From: Candidatus Thiodiazotropha endoloripes
GTDB taxonomy: Bacteria > Pseudomonadota > Gammaproteobacteria > Chromatiales > Chromatiaceae
Length of the DNA: 64,000 nucleotides
Assembly: GCF_001708965.1 (NCBI RefSeq)
Contig: NZ_LVJW01000006.1
Location: 496,001 to 560,000 of the forward strand
Direction of reading: 5' to 3'
Part shown: one piece after another, positions 1 through 7,872 of the stretch
Position numbering within the stretch: position 1 is the stretch's first letter
Layout: each line of letters begins with the position of its first letter
Made by a program: the position numbers and the translations under genes
Notes under the pieces: generated by a model
What the model saw: the letters and a program-made list of their open reading frames with translations, nothing else
The model's database searches: none
What the model was told of the DNA's origin: nothing

Positions 1-103
1 TACCTGCATAGATGGCCTGAACTTCCGCACTCTGTTGCTGTTTCGATGGTCGTGGAATCTTGTTACCAATCAGATGTTCAATCGAGTCTTTGATATAGCT
101 CAT
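1..103 (-). CDS. nosH: NosH/NapH-like ferredoxin-type protein, N-terminal fragment
   Basis: Only the first 34 codons lie in the window; the gene continues beyond its left edge. The start ATG (103-101) follows a good AAGGAG ribosome binding site and comes just after the nosG stop codon, so the two are translationally close. The visible residues are a hydrophilic leader (MSYIKDSIEHLIG...) and no membrane span or Fe-S motif has been reached yet. The name is inferred from position: in clade II nos clusters nosG is followed by nosH, a polytopic membrane iron-sulfur protein that passes quinol electrons to NosG. A different cluster member cannot be excluded. Confidence 0.5.
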   Translation of the reverse strand, partial: MSYIKDSIEHLIGNKIPRPSKQQQSAEVQAIYAG

Positions 104-104
104 C

Positions 105-995
105 TCATGACTCCTTGACCGTATCGGCGTTCTTATCCAGATCGACCACAATGGCAGCACTCTCCACCGGGCAGATCATCTCGCAGACACCACATCCGAC
201 ACACCCTTCCTGCACCACTGGTTTCATACGCACTACCCCATCCCCCAACTCAACCGGTTCAAGTGTAATGGCATGTTTTGGCGGACAGGCATTGCCTATC
301 TGTTGTGCCACCCGGGCAACCGGTTGGTCTGTTTTTTCTGATTCCGCTGCTTCGCATTGGGTGATTCGAATCTCGATCGGACATTGACGCACACACAGAT
401 CGCATATCTCAAGATCATAGGGGTGGTCTGAAACCGGTATGGGGTTCCACCGATCGACCTCTTCATATCGCAACAATCCCCGGTAGTCTGCACCTCGCGC
501 CTGCCCCTTGAAGCCCTTCCCCTGCATTGCCAAACAGGCCTTGGGCCTCGCAAGCCGGGCAAAACCCATACGCGTATCGGCTGGATAATCCAGATCATGG
601 GTCAGTGCACCGGTTGGACAGGCCAATACGCACTGCAGACCGTCACAAGAGAAGTCACAGGCCTGCTCACGGGCATCGATATAGGGCACACCGATACCGA
701 ATCCATCCAGCAGATCAGCCAGTTTAATCGCCTCCACAGGACAGACCTGAACACACTGACCACACTTGATACACGAAGCATAGAACTGCTGCTCATCTTG
801 CGGCGTCTTAAGTGCACCGGGGGGACGCAGGCGTAATGAGGTGCCTTGCAACACAGGAACATAACCCAGCATGGAGGCACCAATCATACCGGCAGCCAAT
901 ACTGAGGAGCGTAAAAACTCCCGACGACTCTGTGCTTTGCGCTTTGGTGTCAGCGTAGGCTTTTTTCTCTTTACGGATTGCTTGTTGTCACTCAT
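105..995 (-). CDS. nosG: NosG/NapG-like periplasmic 4x[4Fe-4S] ferredoxin
   Basis: Predicted exported iron-sulfur protein that would work with NosH as a quinol dehydrogenase feeding periplasmic nitrous oxide reduction. The N-terminus carries a twin-arginine signal (SRREFLRSS followed by a hydrophobic stretch). Four cysteine clusters follow: CIKCGQCVQVCP, a CDGLQCVLACP type, CDLCVRQCP and CVGCGVCEMICP, matching NapG-family ferredoxins. The start chosen is the ATG at 995, preceded by AGAGAA about eight bases upstream. A TTG at 1013 would add six residues and overlap the nosD stop but lacks a ribosome binding site. The gene lies 14 bp after nosD and just before nosH. NapG itself is an alternative name, but no napA, napB or napC is visible and the nosD/nosZ context favours NosG. 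Confidence 0.85.
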   Translation of the reverse strand: MSDNKQSVKRKKPTLTPKRKAQSRREFLRSSVLAAGMIGASMLGYVPVLQGTSLRLRPPGALKTPQDEQQFYASCIKCGQCVQVCPVEAIKLADLLDGFGIGVPYIDAREQACDFSCDGLQCVLACPTGALTHDLDYPADTRMGFARLARPKACLAMQGKGFKGQARGADYRGLLRYEEVDRWNPIPVSDHPYDLEICDLCVRQCPIEIRITQCEAAESEKTDQPVARVAQQIGNACPPKHAITLEPVELGDGVVRMKPVVQEGCVGCGVCEMICPVESAAIVVDLDKNADTVKES

Positions 996-1009
996 GTCGT
1001 TTTTCTCTT

Positions 1010-2452
1010 TCAACGCCCGAGCGACTCGCGCAGAGCACGATAGGCATCGTATGTCTCTTCCGTATCGGCTTGAATCTCTGTTTCATTGACAACCGGAGTG
1101 ACTTGATCTGGTTCATCAACACTCGCCACCTGTTCTGCCAGGTCAGACGACATCATCGGTTGCTCGTCACGCACCAGCATATTGGGTTGAGTAAACGGCG
1201 CCAGACGTTCGAGAAAATCCATCACTTCAAGAACCGGGGAACCTTTGAAAAAACGGGCTGAGGGTACGTCCATCCAGATTCGATCGGCATAACTGAAAAG
1301 TTCATAAGGCTTGTCACCGACCTGATCACGATTCTGGTCAAAACCCTCATAGTCATCCCAGTAGTTTCCCTGCCACAGATTACGGTTGGCTGTTTTACCA
1401 CCACCAGAGACAGCGACTTGAGTAATGTTACCTTTAAAGCGATTGTTTTTCAGAGTATTGCCGGTCCAGTCGTTAAGGAAGAGAACCCCAATACCACTGT
1501 AGGCGACCAGATTGTTTTCAAAACGATTCACGGTATCGGGTTGGTAGGGAGAGACATCCAGGTAGAGCCCTGTGGCGCAATAGAGTATCTGATTACCTGT
1601 CACCACCACATCCGAGGTCTCCTTGAAACCGATACCCATGCCGGTGGCGCCGGTTGCATGGGCAATATAGTTGTTCTTCAGGTGTACTCCATCGCTGTAC
1701 ATCACAAAGATACCGACAGAGTTATCCTCATAGTGATTACCAACAACTTCATTATATTGAGCATACATGAAGTGCAGGGAGTAACGACCACCTCGGGCGT
1801 CGTTCCGCGCAATCAGGTTATCCCTTGAGTACCAAACCACCATATCACGTGAATCCCTAATGATATTGTCTGTGATCTTGTTATCAAAGCTGTACCAAAG
1901 TCGAATCGCATCACCCCTGATACCTAAATCGAAGGGCTTTGATGAAATTCGATTGGCACGTACGATATTGTTTTTAGATTGCTGCAGATCTACGCCGAAC
2001 AAACAGTTATCGATCACATTATCCTTGATCACATTGAAATCGCCGCGCACCTGCACACCCGAATCGATTGTGTTATGCGACTCACCGGAGTTGGTTAAAT
2101 GTAGGTTCTTTATGGTTGCGCCATCCGTATCCAGAACAACCACCGAACCCTTTCCACCCGCATCGATGGTAACCTTCCCCTGTCCATCCACCGTAATTGC
2201 ATCGCTTATGGTAACCGGACCAGCGTAAGTTCCAGGAGGCGGAATGAGAATACCACCGGGCTCGGTATTATCGACAAGCGTTTGAAAAGACGGATAGGGT
2301 TCTGTTGACGCAAAAGCATAAGACACAGTTATAGACAACAGCAGCAGTAACGCTACCGACAAGAGGGCCTGTCTGTCCACTGCATTTACAACAACCAATT
2401 TACCACTCTCAATTGGTTTATTGTAAAAAGTGATCTTCAATTTCAGGTTCAT
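1010..2452 (-). CDS. nosD: NosD, periplasmic copper-site maturation protein of nitrous oxide reductase
   Basis: NosD is required with NosF and NosY (an ABC transporter, not in this window) for building the CuZ site of NosZ. The 480-residue product has a hydrophobic export segment at about residues 28-47 ending in AFA, then a long run of short parallel beta-helix (CASH/NosD-type) repeats rich in NxI, GxxL and NxxxGI patterns to about residue 380. The tail is acidic and variable. The roughly 27 residues before the hydrophobic segment are long for a signal peptide, so a start inside the frame (a GTG among the valines near residues 19-21) is possible; no strong ribosome binding site precedes the ATG. 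It lies between the NosB-like gene and nosG, all on one strand with short gaps, so probably one transcript. Confidence 0.9.
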   Translation of the reverse strand: MNLKLKITFYNKPIESGKLVVVNAVDRQALLSVALLLLLSITVSYAFASTEPYPSFQTLVDNTEPGGILIPPPGTYAGPVTISDAITVDGQGKVTIDAGGKGSVVVLDTDGATIKNLHLTNSGESHNTIDSGVQVRGDFNVIKDNVIDNCLFGVDLQQSKNNIVRANRISSKPFDLGIRGDAIRLWYSFDNKITDNIIRDSRDMVVWYSRDNLIARNDARGGRYSLHFMYAQYNEVVGNHYEDNSVGIFVMYSDGVHLKNNYIAHATGATGMGIGFKETSDVVVTGNQILYCATGLYLDVSPYQPDTVNRFENNLVAYSGIGVLFLNDWTGNTLKNNRFKGNITQVAVSGGGKTANRNLWQGNYWDDYEGFDQNRDQVGDKPYELFSYADRIWMDVPSARFFKGSPVLEVMDFLERLAPFTQPNMLVRDEQPMMSSDLAEQVASVDEPDQVTPVVNETEIQADTEETYDAYRALRESLGR

Positions 2453-2503
2453 GAGTTAGCCAATAGAGACCACATCAATTCACACTTCAAATCGTGATTA
2501 AGA

Positions 2504-3691
2504 CTATTCCTGTTTCTGTTTGAACTGCTTAAATCGAATCAATGCCGCTGCTGCCAGAATCAAAGAGGACAATACCATCAGACCAAATCCCTTGTAGGGA
2601 TAGGAGTGAGTTGTAAACTGCGCAACCTTGCCGTCACCGAAAACCGTTGGCATAAACGGTTTTACGGAAAACGCCCCCATATCATTGAGGGTATGTCCGT
2701 ACCACCAGAGCCAGGCTGAGTAGTCTATGACAAAAATAACCGGTAGAGCGATTGGCACCAACACCAACAGCCAGTAAAAAAGTCCACCATTCTTTCGTGC
2801 ACCGAACAGCAACAGAACCATGGCGCCCAACAAGCCGATAAAAACGACATGGATTGCCAGCTTGAGATTCTTCACCATCGGCACTATCTCTTCCTGGTTG
2901 TTAAAATAACGACCAAGACTCTTCGCATAATGCCAGGACATGACTTGGAAGGCACTACCATTCCAGGGCGCCATCTGATCGGATTTTACCTGATCAATAT
3001 CATAGGTCAGTTTGAGCTGCTCGATGAGATGAGATTTTTTTACCTCACCCTCTTTTGCCTGCTCCCGTTTCGCCTTTTCAACCTGTGATGGCAGGATCAC
3101 CTCAACACCCGACTCCTCCAGAGAATCCTTGAGCACACCGGTAATACCACCAATTACGATTTCAGGCTCACTGCTTTCCGAAGTCGCCTCCTGATCGAGC
3201 GATGTCACCAGAGCACTGACATAACCGGTATTCAACAGCTTGAATCCACCATCGCCATACAACGCAAACCCCATCCATACCGCGATAACGGTAAATCCGC
3301 CACCTAGAATCATAATCCTCAGTTTCGGCTTGATACACACAAAACCCAATAACATGACACCCATGAATACCATCAGGAACTGACCGAAACCTCGCTCGAC
3401 AGGCCCACCTGCAGCGATCGGATACATACCGACATAGTGGTTGATGGTGTCCATCTCATGCACACAGTCCAACGCCTCATCCTCAGCGATCTCCGCTTTT
3501 TCCTGTTTCTCACAACCGTTGAATACACCATTCATATGAAAGTGAATTCTTACACCATCGGGAAAGGATTCAGCTGGATAATTTGGTGCAGTCAATGAAA
3601 CCCACCATATCGGTGTATAGAATATGACAGTCAGTAGCCCCAATGCGGCCAGGGTGAGCACGGCTACTTGAAGCGTTTGCTTAGACGGCAT
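2504..3691 (-). CDS. NosB-like polytopic membrane protein of the nos cluster
   Basis: A 395-residue integral membrane protein with about six hydrophobic spans: roughly residues 7-31, 105-122, 126-147, 278-297, 305-327 and 370-388. A periplasmic segment after span 1 contains HFHMNGVFNGC and a second Cys (LDCVHEMD), candidates for metal or heme contact or a disulfide. The long loop between spans 3 and 4 includes a Lys/Glu-rich stretch. Its place between the nos cytochromes and nosD matches the family called NosB in clade II clusters such as that of Wolinella succinogenes; the molecular function is not established. The assignment rests on context and topology rather than on a recognised motif. 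Confidence 0.65.
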   Translation of the reverse strand: MPSKQTLQVAVLTLAALGLLTVIFYTPIWWVSLTAPNYPAESFPDGVRIHFHMNGVFNGCEKQEKAEIAEDEALDCVHEMDTINHYVGMYPIAAGGPVERGFGQFLMVFMGVMLLGFVCIKPKLRIMILGGGFTVIAVWMGFALYGDGGFKLLNTGYVSALVTSLDQEATSESSEPEIVIGGITGVLKDSLEESGVEVILPSQVEKAKREQAKEGEVKKSHLIEQLKLTYDIDQVKSDQMAPWNGSAFQVMSWHYAKSLGRYFNNQEEIVPMVKNLKLAIHVVFIGLLGAMVLLLFGARKNGGLFYWLLVLVPIALPVIFVIDYSAWLWWYGHTLNDMGAFSVKPFMPTVFGDGKVAQFTTHSYPYKGFGLMVLSSLILAAAALIRFKQFKQKQE

Positions 3692-3867
3692 GATGATTCT
3701 CTTGAAATGAAGTAAACAGGCTTGAGTGGCGTATCCATTCAGGCATCTTACGGGTTGGATCGAGGACCCAACCTATCTGCTGCTTGCTACCACACTCCAG
3801 AGCACAGAGATTGTCAAAAGGGAGAAAAACCTGGCTCAGGGTGCGAAGCAGAGCAACGATCAATGCA

Positions 3868-4617
3868 CTAGTCGTAGTCAGGGTTCTGCCAATCCTTGGA
3901 AGGTGCAAGCAACTCCTTGGGCACTTGCATACGCGAGACATAGTTAATAACCATTTGCATATCCTTGTCGGAGAAGTTCTTGATCTGCTCTACCATCTCC
4001 GGGTTTGCATTGCGACGCTTGCCGTCACGAATCCACTCAAACTGACGCAGCATGTAGGCATAGTGTTGACCATGGATCTTCGGATAGAACTTTTCATCGT
4101 CACCTTCACCATTCGCGCCATGACACTGAGTACAGTTGTCATCATACAGCTTCTTGCCTTCAGTGAACTCAGGGAACAACTGATTCCATGGCCCCTTACC
4201 ATTATCCGGATTCATCGGTAACTTGGCGATGTATGCGGTAACATCGGCAACCAGTTGTGCGGGTTTGATCTCACCGGCATGATATCCTGAGGCAGCCATA
4301 ATCTGATCATCCAAAGCGAATGGATACATGGTGGGATTATCCCGGTTCTGTGCCCGGATATCCGCCAGCTGTTTGATCAAGACGTTACGATGCTGCCCGG
4401 CGAGTTGAGGGAAGGTTCCATCCGAAAGCCCCCAGCCTTCCAACAAGTGGCAGGCAGAGCAGACTTCATAAACGGCAATTCCCCGTTCCCGGTCAGGGGT
4501 CAGCAACATGGCTTCGTCTTTTTCGCCACCAGCCTCATTCCATCCAGCACCAGCACCGCCACAAGCAAGTAGACCCAATGCTATGGTCACTGATTTGATT
4601 ATCGGATTAACATTCAT
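3868..4617 (-). CDS. Diheme c-type cytochrome, probable lipoprotein, nos-associated
   Basis: A 249-residue cytochrome c with two heme-binding motifs, CSACH (Cys53-His57) and CTQCH (Cys162-His166), each in its own cytochrome c class I-like domain. The N-terminal sequence ALGLLAC places a lipobox-type cysteine at residue 19, so the protein may be lipid-anchored on the periplasmic side. The likely role is electron transfer from the NosGH quinol dehydrogenase to NosZ, like the NosC cytochromes of clade II clusters. It has its own perfect FNR-type box about 130 bp upstream of the start, suggesting separate induction as well as readthrough from nosZ. A cytochrome c4-type carrier for another oxidase is the alternative. 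Confidence 0.85.
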   Translation of the reverse strand: MNVNPIIKSVTIALGLLACGGAGAGWNEAGGEKDEAMLLTPDRERGIAVYEVCSACHLLEGWGLSDGTFPQLAGQHRNVLIKQLADIRAQNRDNPTMYPFALDDQIMAASGYHAGEIKPAQLVADVTAYIAKLPMNPDNGKGPWNQLFPEFTEGKKLYDDNCTQCHGANGEGDDEKFYPKIHGQHYAYMLRQFEWIRDGKRRNANPEMVEQIKNFSDKDMQMVINYVSRMQVPKELLAPSKDWQNPDYD

Positions 4618-4740
4618 GATTCATTTCTCCACTCCCCTGTGATGCAAGGGGATCATTTAGCTTCTTAGCCTGGCGCCAATACGTAAATAATATTGTTTCA
4701 AGAACTGTTCACAGTGTGCCACGGGGTATATTAGATAACT

Positions 4741-4754
4741 TTGATATACATCAA
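4741..4754. promoter_or_regulatory. Perfect FNR/Dnr-type box upstream of the diheme cytochrome
   Basis: The sequence TTGATATACATCAA matches the consensus TTGAT-N4-ATCAA at all ten defined positions. It lies in the 173-bp spacer between the two cytochrome genes, centred about 131 bp before the start codon of the diheme cytochrome on the minus strand. Regulation by FNR, Anr or Dnr is inferred from the match and the respiratory context. Confidence 0.75.
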
Positions 4755-4790
4755 ACTGGATACCCCGATTACCGCTTCTAAGTGGCCCTT

Positions 4791-5114
4791 TCAAAGCGTG
4801 CTCAACCAATCGGCAATGGCACGCATCTCCTCGTCATTGACCAATCCCATTACACCTTTCATGGCGGCTGATTGACCATTACTGCGGACGCCTGACTTGA
4901 TATCTTTCATCTGATTGTAGGCGTAGTCTGCGTTTTGACCCGCAAGCTTTGGATAGATCGGCATAATCGGAGTTTGTGCATCTTTACCATGACATGACCA
5001 GCATGTTTTGGTTTTATAGAGCTCTGCGCCATCAGCGGCTTGAGCATTCGTGGTAACAGCCGATACCAGCAACAGTGCAGTTCCGACAAAAAAGAGCTTT
5101 GAAATTTTCAACAT
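4791..5114 (-). CDS. Small monoheme c-type cytochrome, nos-associated
   Basis: A 107-residue periplasmic cytochrome c. A Sec signal peptide (KLFFVGTALLLVSAVTTNAQA) is cleaved near residue 26. One heme motif, CWSCH (Cys38-His42), follows, and methionines near residues 80-90 (MKGVMGLV) can supply the sixth ligand. This size and layout fit the monoheme NosC1-type cytochromes of clade II clusters that deliver electrons to NosZ. It sits directly downstream of nosZ, separated by a 182-bp spacer with a hairpin that may lower its expression relative to nosZ. Confidence 0.87.
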   Translation of the reverse strand: MLKISKLFFVGTALLLVSAVTTNAQAADGAELYKTKTCWSCHGKDAQTPIMPIYPKLAGQNADYAYNQMKDIKSGVRSNGQSAAMKGVMGLVNDEEMRAIADWLSTL

Positions 5115-5246
5115 ACTAATTTCCTCTTTTGAAATGAGCGGTTATGTTCCGATGAGGGAACTCATAAACGTTTAGGCAAGTGACTTCAGTGATATATTTG
5201 CTCAATTAAACCTTGCCAAAATTGTGCCAATAAAATGGTTAAACGC

Positions 5247-5272
5247 AGAAAGGGGCCCTAAGACCCCTTTCT
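5247..5272 (-). terminator. Hairpin downstream of nosZ, possible attenuating terminator
   Basis: A perfect 9-bp stem, AGAAAGGGG against CCCCTTTCT with an 8-base loop, lies 25 bp after the nosZ stop. On the minus strand it is not followed by a clean T run, so it is more likely an mRNA-stabilising or partly terminating structure than a full stop. That would favour nosZ over the cytochrome genes. Confidence 0.5.
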
Positions 5273-5296
5273 CTTCAGTGCTCAAACTTGAGCCGG

Positions 5297-7594
5297 TTAT
5301 TTGACCTTTTTAGCTCCATGCTCTTCCAGGAAGGTCTTTGCGCGTAACCCAAGATCAGCCGTTTTCACTTGATATTGCCACCATTGACCTGCCCACAGGG
5401 TGGCGTTCTGGTAGTCACCCTTCGCAGCGAAACCTTCAGACTTTTTCTTGGCCTCTTCTGCAAAACCCAGCTGGTCTGTTGCATCTTCCACCAAGGCTAC
5501 GACTTCAGGGAAGTCTTTGTAGTTATGACTGGTGATGAAGCCGACAACGGAATCGATAACAGCTTGAGTATCAATATTGGTCTTCACCTGTTTCTCATAG
5601 TCAGCCTGGGTATACTTGGTACCTTCCTGTATTTCGGTTGTGGTGGCCACGTACCCTTTTGGTTTGACTAACAGGTAACCCTGCATTTCCAGATGCAAGG
5701 CGGAGCAGAACTCGGTGCAGTAGTAGGGATAGACACCGGCTTTATCCGCTTTGAATGTAGCCGAGACTGTCTTACCAGGTTCGATCGAGAGATTTACATT
5801 CTGACCGTAGAGTGCAAATCCATGGGTCTCATCTTGGGCGCGTTCCAGATTGGTAAGATGAATGGATACCGTTTCACCCTCTTCCACTTCGATGATTTCC
5901 GGAGTGATATGGGAGCGGATCACTGTACCGTAGACATGTACGATACCATCATCACCTCGTACAACCTTCTCACGTCCGGCTCGTGTCTTGTAGGGTGACT
6001 TCTTGTCAGAACGACTGTCCCAACCAGACTTATAGCGTACAGCGGGCTTCAGTTTGTCTGCTTTGATGGCGACCACATAGTGTGGTTCACCCAAAGGTAA
6101 CGGCATATCGTAGAGCAACTGCATCTTGTCACCGCTGATATCGATCAACTGATGATTCTGCGGGTGCAATGGGCCGACCGGATTGAAGCGATCAATTGCA
6201 AGTTTATTCAATGAAACAAGATATTTACCATCCGGTGATACGGAATCACCCTCCATCGCAACCAGATGACCGATATTGTAGTGGATATGCAATTGATCCA
6301 GCACCTTACCTTCACAATAGTCCCACTTGGTTACCATTGAGTCGACATAGATCGAGGTATAGACCACACACTCCTTGGCATCGTATTGGGTATGCAGAGG
6401 ACCAAGCCCTACCTGAACCTGAGTATGCAATGCATCTTTCATTGCTATGATCGGGATACCATAGGGATCCTTACCTTCAAACTTCTTCTCTTTAATCGCT
6501 TTTTGTATCTTCTCCCAGCTGTAGACCCAGGCATGGCTGTCCAGCTTACCGGAGACGATGATATGAGTGCCGTCCGGACTGACGTCAACACCATGCGGAC
6601 TTTTTGGTTCTGGAATCAGATAGAGCAGACCTTCTTTGACAGCCTGCTCCATTGGGATCATGTAAGCACCCTTGGACTTCTTTACTTTGCCGGCAGCAAC
6701 CAGCTCGGCAGCTTTTTTCCAGTTTGTCACATGCAGAAAATCGGTATCCTTTTGTGAACAGCCTGCTTCAAAAGGAGGGCGTCCACGCTCGATACCACCG
6801 ACATATCTTTCAGAACAGAAAGAGTTTGTGAAACCCCAACCCATGGAAGGCCCCTTGCCCGCATCGGAAAGGTCTTGACTATAGGGAGGCAATTCAAAGG
6901 TGAACGACTGCGAAGGATCCAGGCGACCCTTTTTATCGTCAAACTTCCAGTAGGTTACTGCGCCACGGTATTTATCGTTAAACTCCTCCAGCGGTACAAA
7001 TTCATCTTCAAACGGTGCTGCATACTGGGAAGCTTCCATCACATATTCGGTATTCGGTGTAACAAAAGCACCACCATGTTCCGATTTCATGAATGGATTG
7101 ACCACGATCTGTTTGGTCTCGAAATCGTGCAGATCGATAACCGCCATACGTGGGTTGGCTTTATCATTGATAAACAGATATCGGCCGTTGTATTCCCCAT
7201 TGGTCTCAGAGAACGCCGGATGGTGGGTATCGCCGTAGTTGATATCCTTACCCTGTATTCTACCTTGGGCCAGTACCGCTTTTGACTCATCATCAAACCC
7301 GTAACCCTGCCAGGGTTCAGGTGTGAAAACAGCAATATATTTCAGTATCCTCATCGATGGGATACCGTATACGATGACCTGTCCGCTCTGCCCTCCGGAG
7401 CTGAAAGCCAGGTATTCGTCACGCCCTCCCGTTGGCGTATAGGTTTTCGCTGCCGCTAGCAGATCCTTCTGTGATAGTCCACGCGCTTTCATGACATCTT
7501 CAAGCGCCGACTGGGACCATGCATTGGTTGCAGCTGTCAAGCCAATCCCCAAACCTATGCCCAATGCGGATATACGTTTCAAACTATTGTTCAT
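5297..7594 (-). CDS. nosZ: Nitrous oxide reductase, Sec-exported clade II type
   Basis: Periplasmic copper enzyme that reduces N2O to N2. The 765-residue product starts with an ordinary Sec-type signal peptide (NSLKRISALGIGLGIGLTAA...AWS) with no twin arginine, a hallmark of the atypical (clade II) enzymes. The beta-propeller carries the DTHHPAFSETNGEY motif (Asp122, His124, His125) expected of CuZ ligation. The cupredoxin domain has the CuA motif CTEFCSALHLEM (Cys626, Cys630, His634, Met637). About 105 residues follow the CuA domain (from GYVATTTEIQ onward). They look helical and contain no CXXCH, unlike the cytochrome c tail of the epsilonproteobacterial enzyme. A near-perfect FNR-type box lies 87 bp upstream. 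First gene of the nos transcript. Confidence 0.97.
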   Translation of the reverse strand: MNNSLKRISALGIGLGIGLTAATNAWSQSALEDVMKARGLSQKDLLAAAKTYTPTGGRDEYLAFSSGGQSGQVIVYGIPSMRILKYIAVFTPEPWQGYGFDDESKAVLAQGRIQGKDINYGDTHHPAFSETNGEYNGRYLFINDKANPRMAVIDLHDFETKQIVVNPFMKSEHGGAFVTPNTEYVMEASQYAAPFEDEFVPLEEFNDKYRGAVTYWKFDDKKGRLDPSQSFTFELPPYSQDLSDAGKGPSMGWGFTNSFCSERYVGGIERGRPPFEAGCSQKDTDFLHVTNWKKAAELVAAGKVKKSKGAYMIPMEQAVKEGLLYLIPEPKSPHGVDVSPDGTHIIVSGKLDSHAWVYSWEKIQKAIKEKKFEGKDPYGIPIIAMKDALHTQVQVGLGPLHTQYDAKECVVYTSIYVDSMVTKWDYCEGKVLDQLHIHYNIGHLVAMEGDSVSPDGKYLVSLNKLAIDRFNPVGPLHPQNHQLIDISGDKMQLLYDMPLPLGEPHYVVAIKADKLKPAVRYKSGWDSRSDKKSPYKTRAGREKVVRGDDGIVHVYGTVIRSHITPEIIEVEEGETVSIHLTNLERAQDETHGFALYGQNVNLSIEPGKTVSATFKADKAGVYPYYCTEFCSALHLEMQGYLLVKPKGYVATTTEIQEGTKYTQADYEKQVKTNIDTQAVIDSVVGFITSHNYKDFPEVVALVEDATDQLGFAEEAKKKSEGFAAKGDYQNATLWAGQWWQYQVKTADLGLRAKTFLEEHGAKKVK

Positions 7595-7681
7595 CGTTCC
7601 CCGTCCCCGTGATTATAAAGAGAAGACACATTTGATATATGCCGAGTAGAAAGATATTCAACAAATGCCCCGTCAACCTCA

Positions 7682-7695
7682 TTGATTTAAGTCAA
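7682..7695. promoter_or_regulatory. FNR/Dnr-type box upstream of nosZ
   Basis: Read on the minus strand this is TTGACTTAAATCAA, matching TTGAT-N4-ATCAA at nine of ten positions. The centre is about 94 bp before the nosZ ATG. A class II site at -41.5 would put transcription start near 7647, with AT-rich sequence (GAATATCT) suitable as a -10 region. Oxygen- or NO-responsive control is inferred. Confidence 0.72.
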
Positions 7696-7872
7696 ATGTC
7701 AAAATGACAAGGCAATTTAGAGGCAGAAATTTTTAGTTTTTTGTATCAACTGCCAGACCAATACCACAAAGAGATACCACGAATACTCAATTGTAAGTAC
7801 TCCTGTCTATCACAATTTCAATAGATCAAATTTTTTAATAATGGATGTGTGTGAGCAGGTATTACTGGTCCG

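Noticed and set aside
7827-7840. A half-matching FNR-like site (TTGATCTATTGAAA on the minus strand)
   Set aside because: Only seven of ten positions match and a better box lies closer to nosZ.
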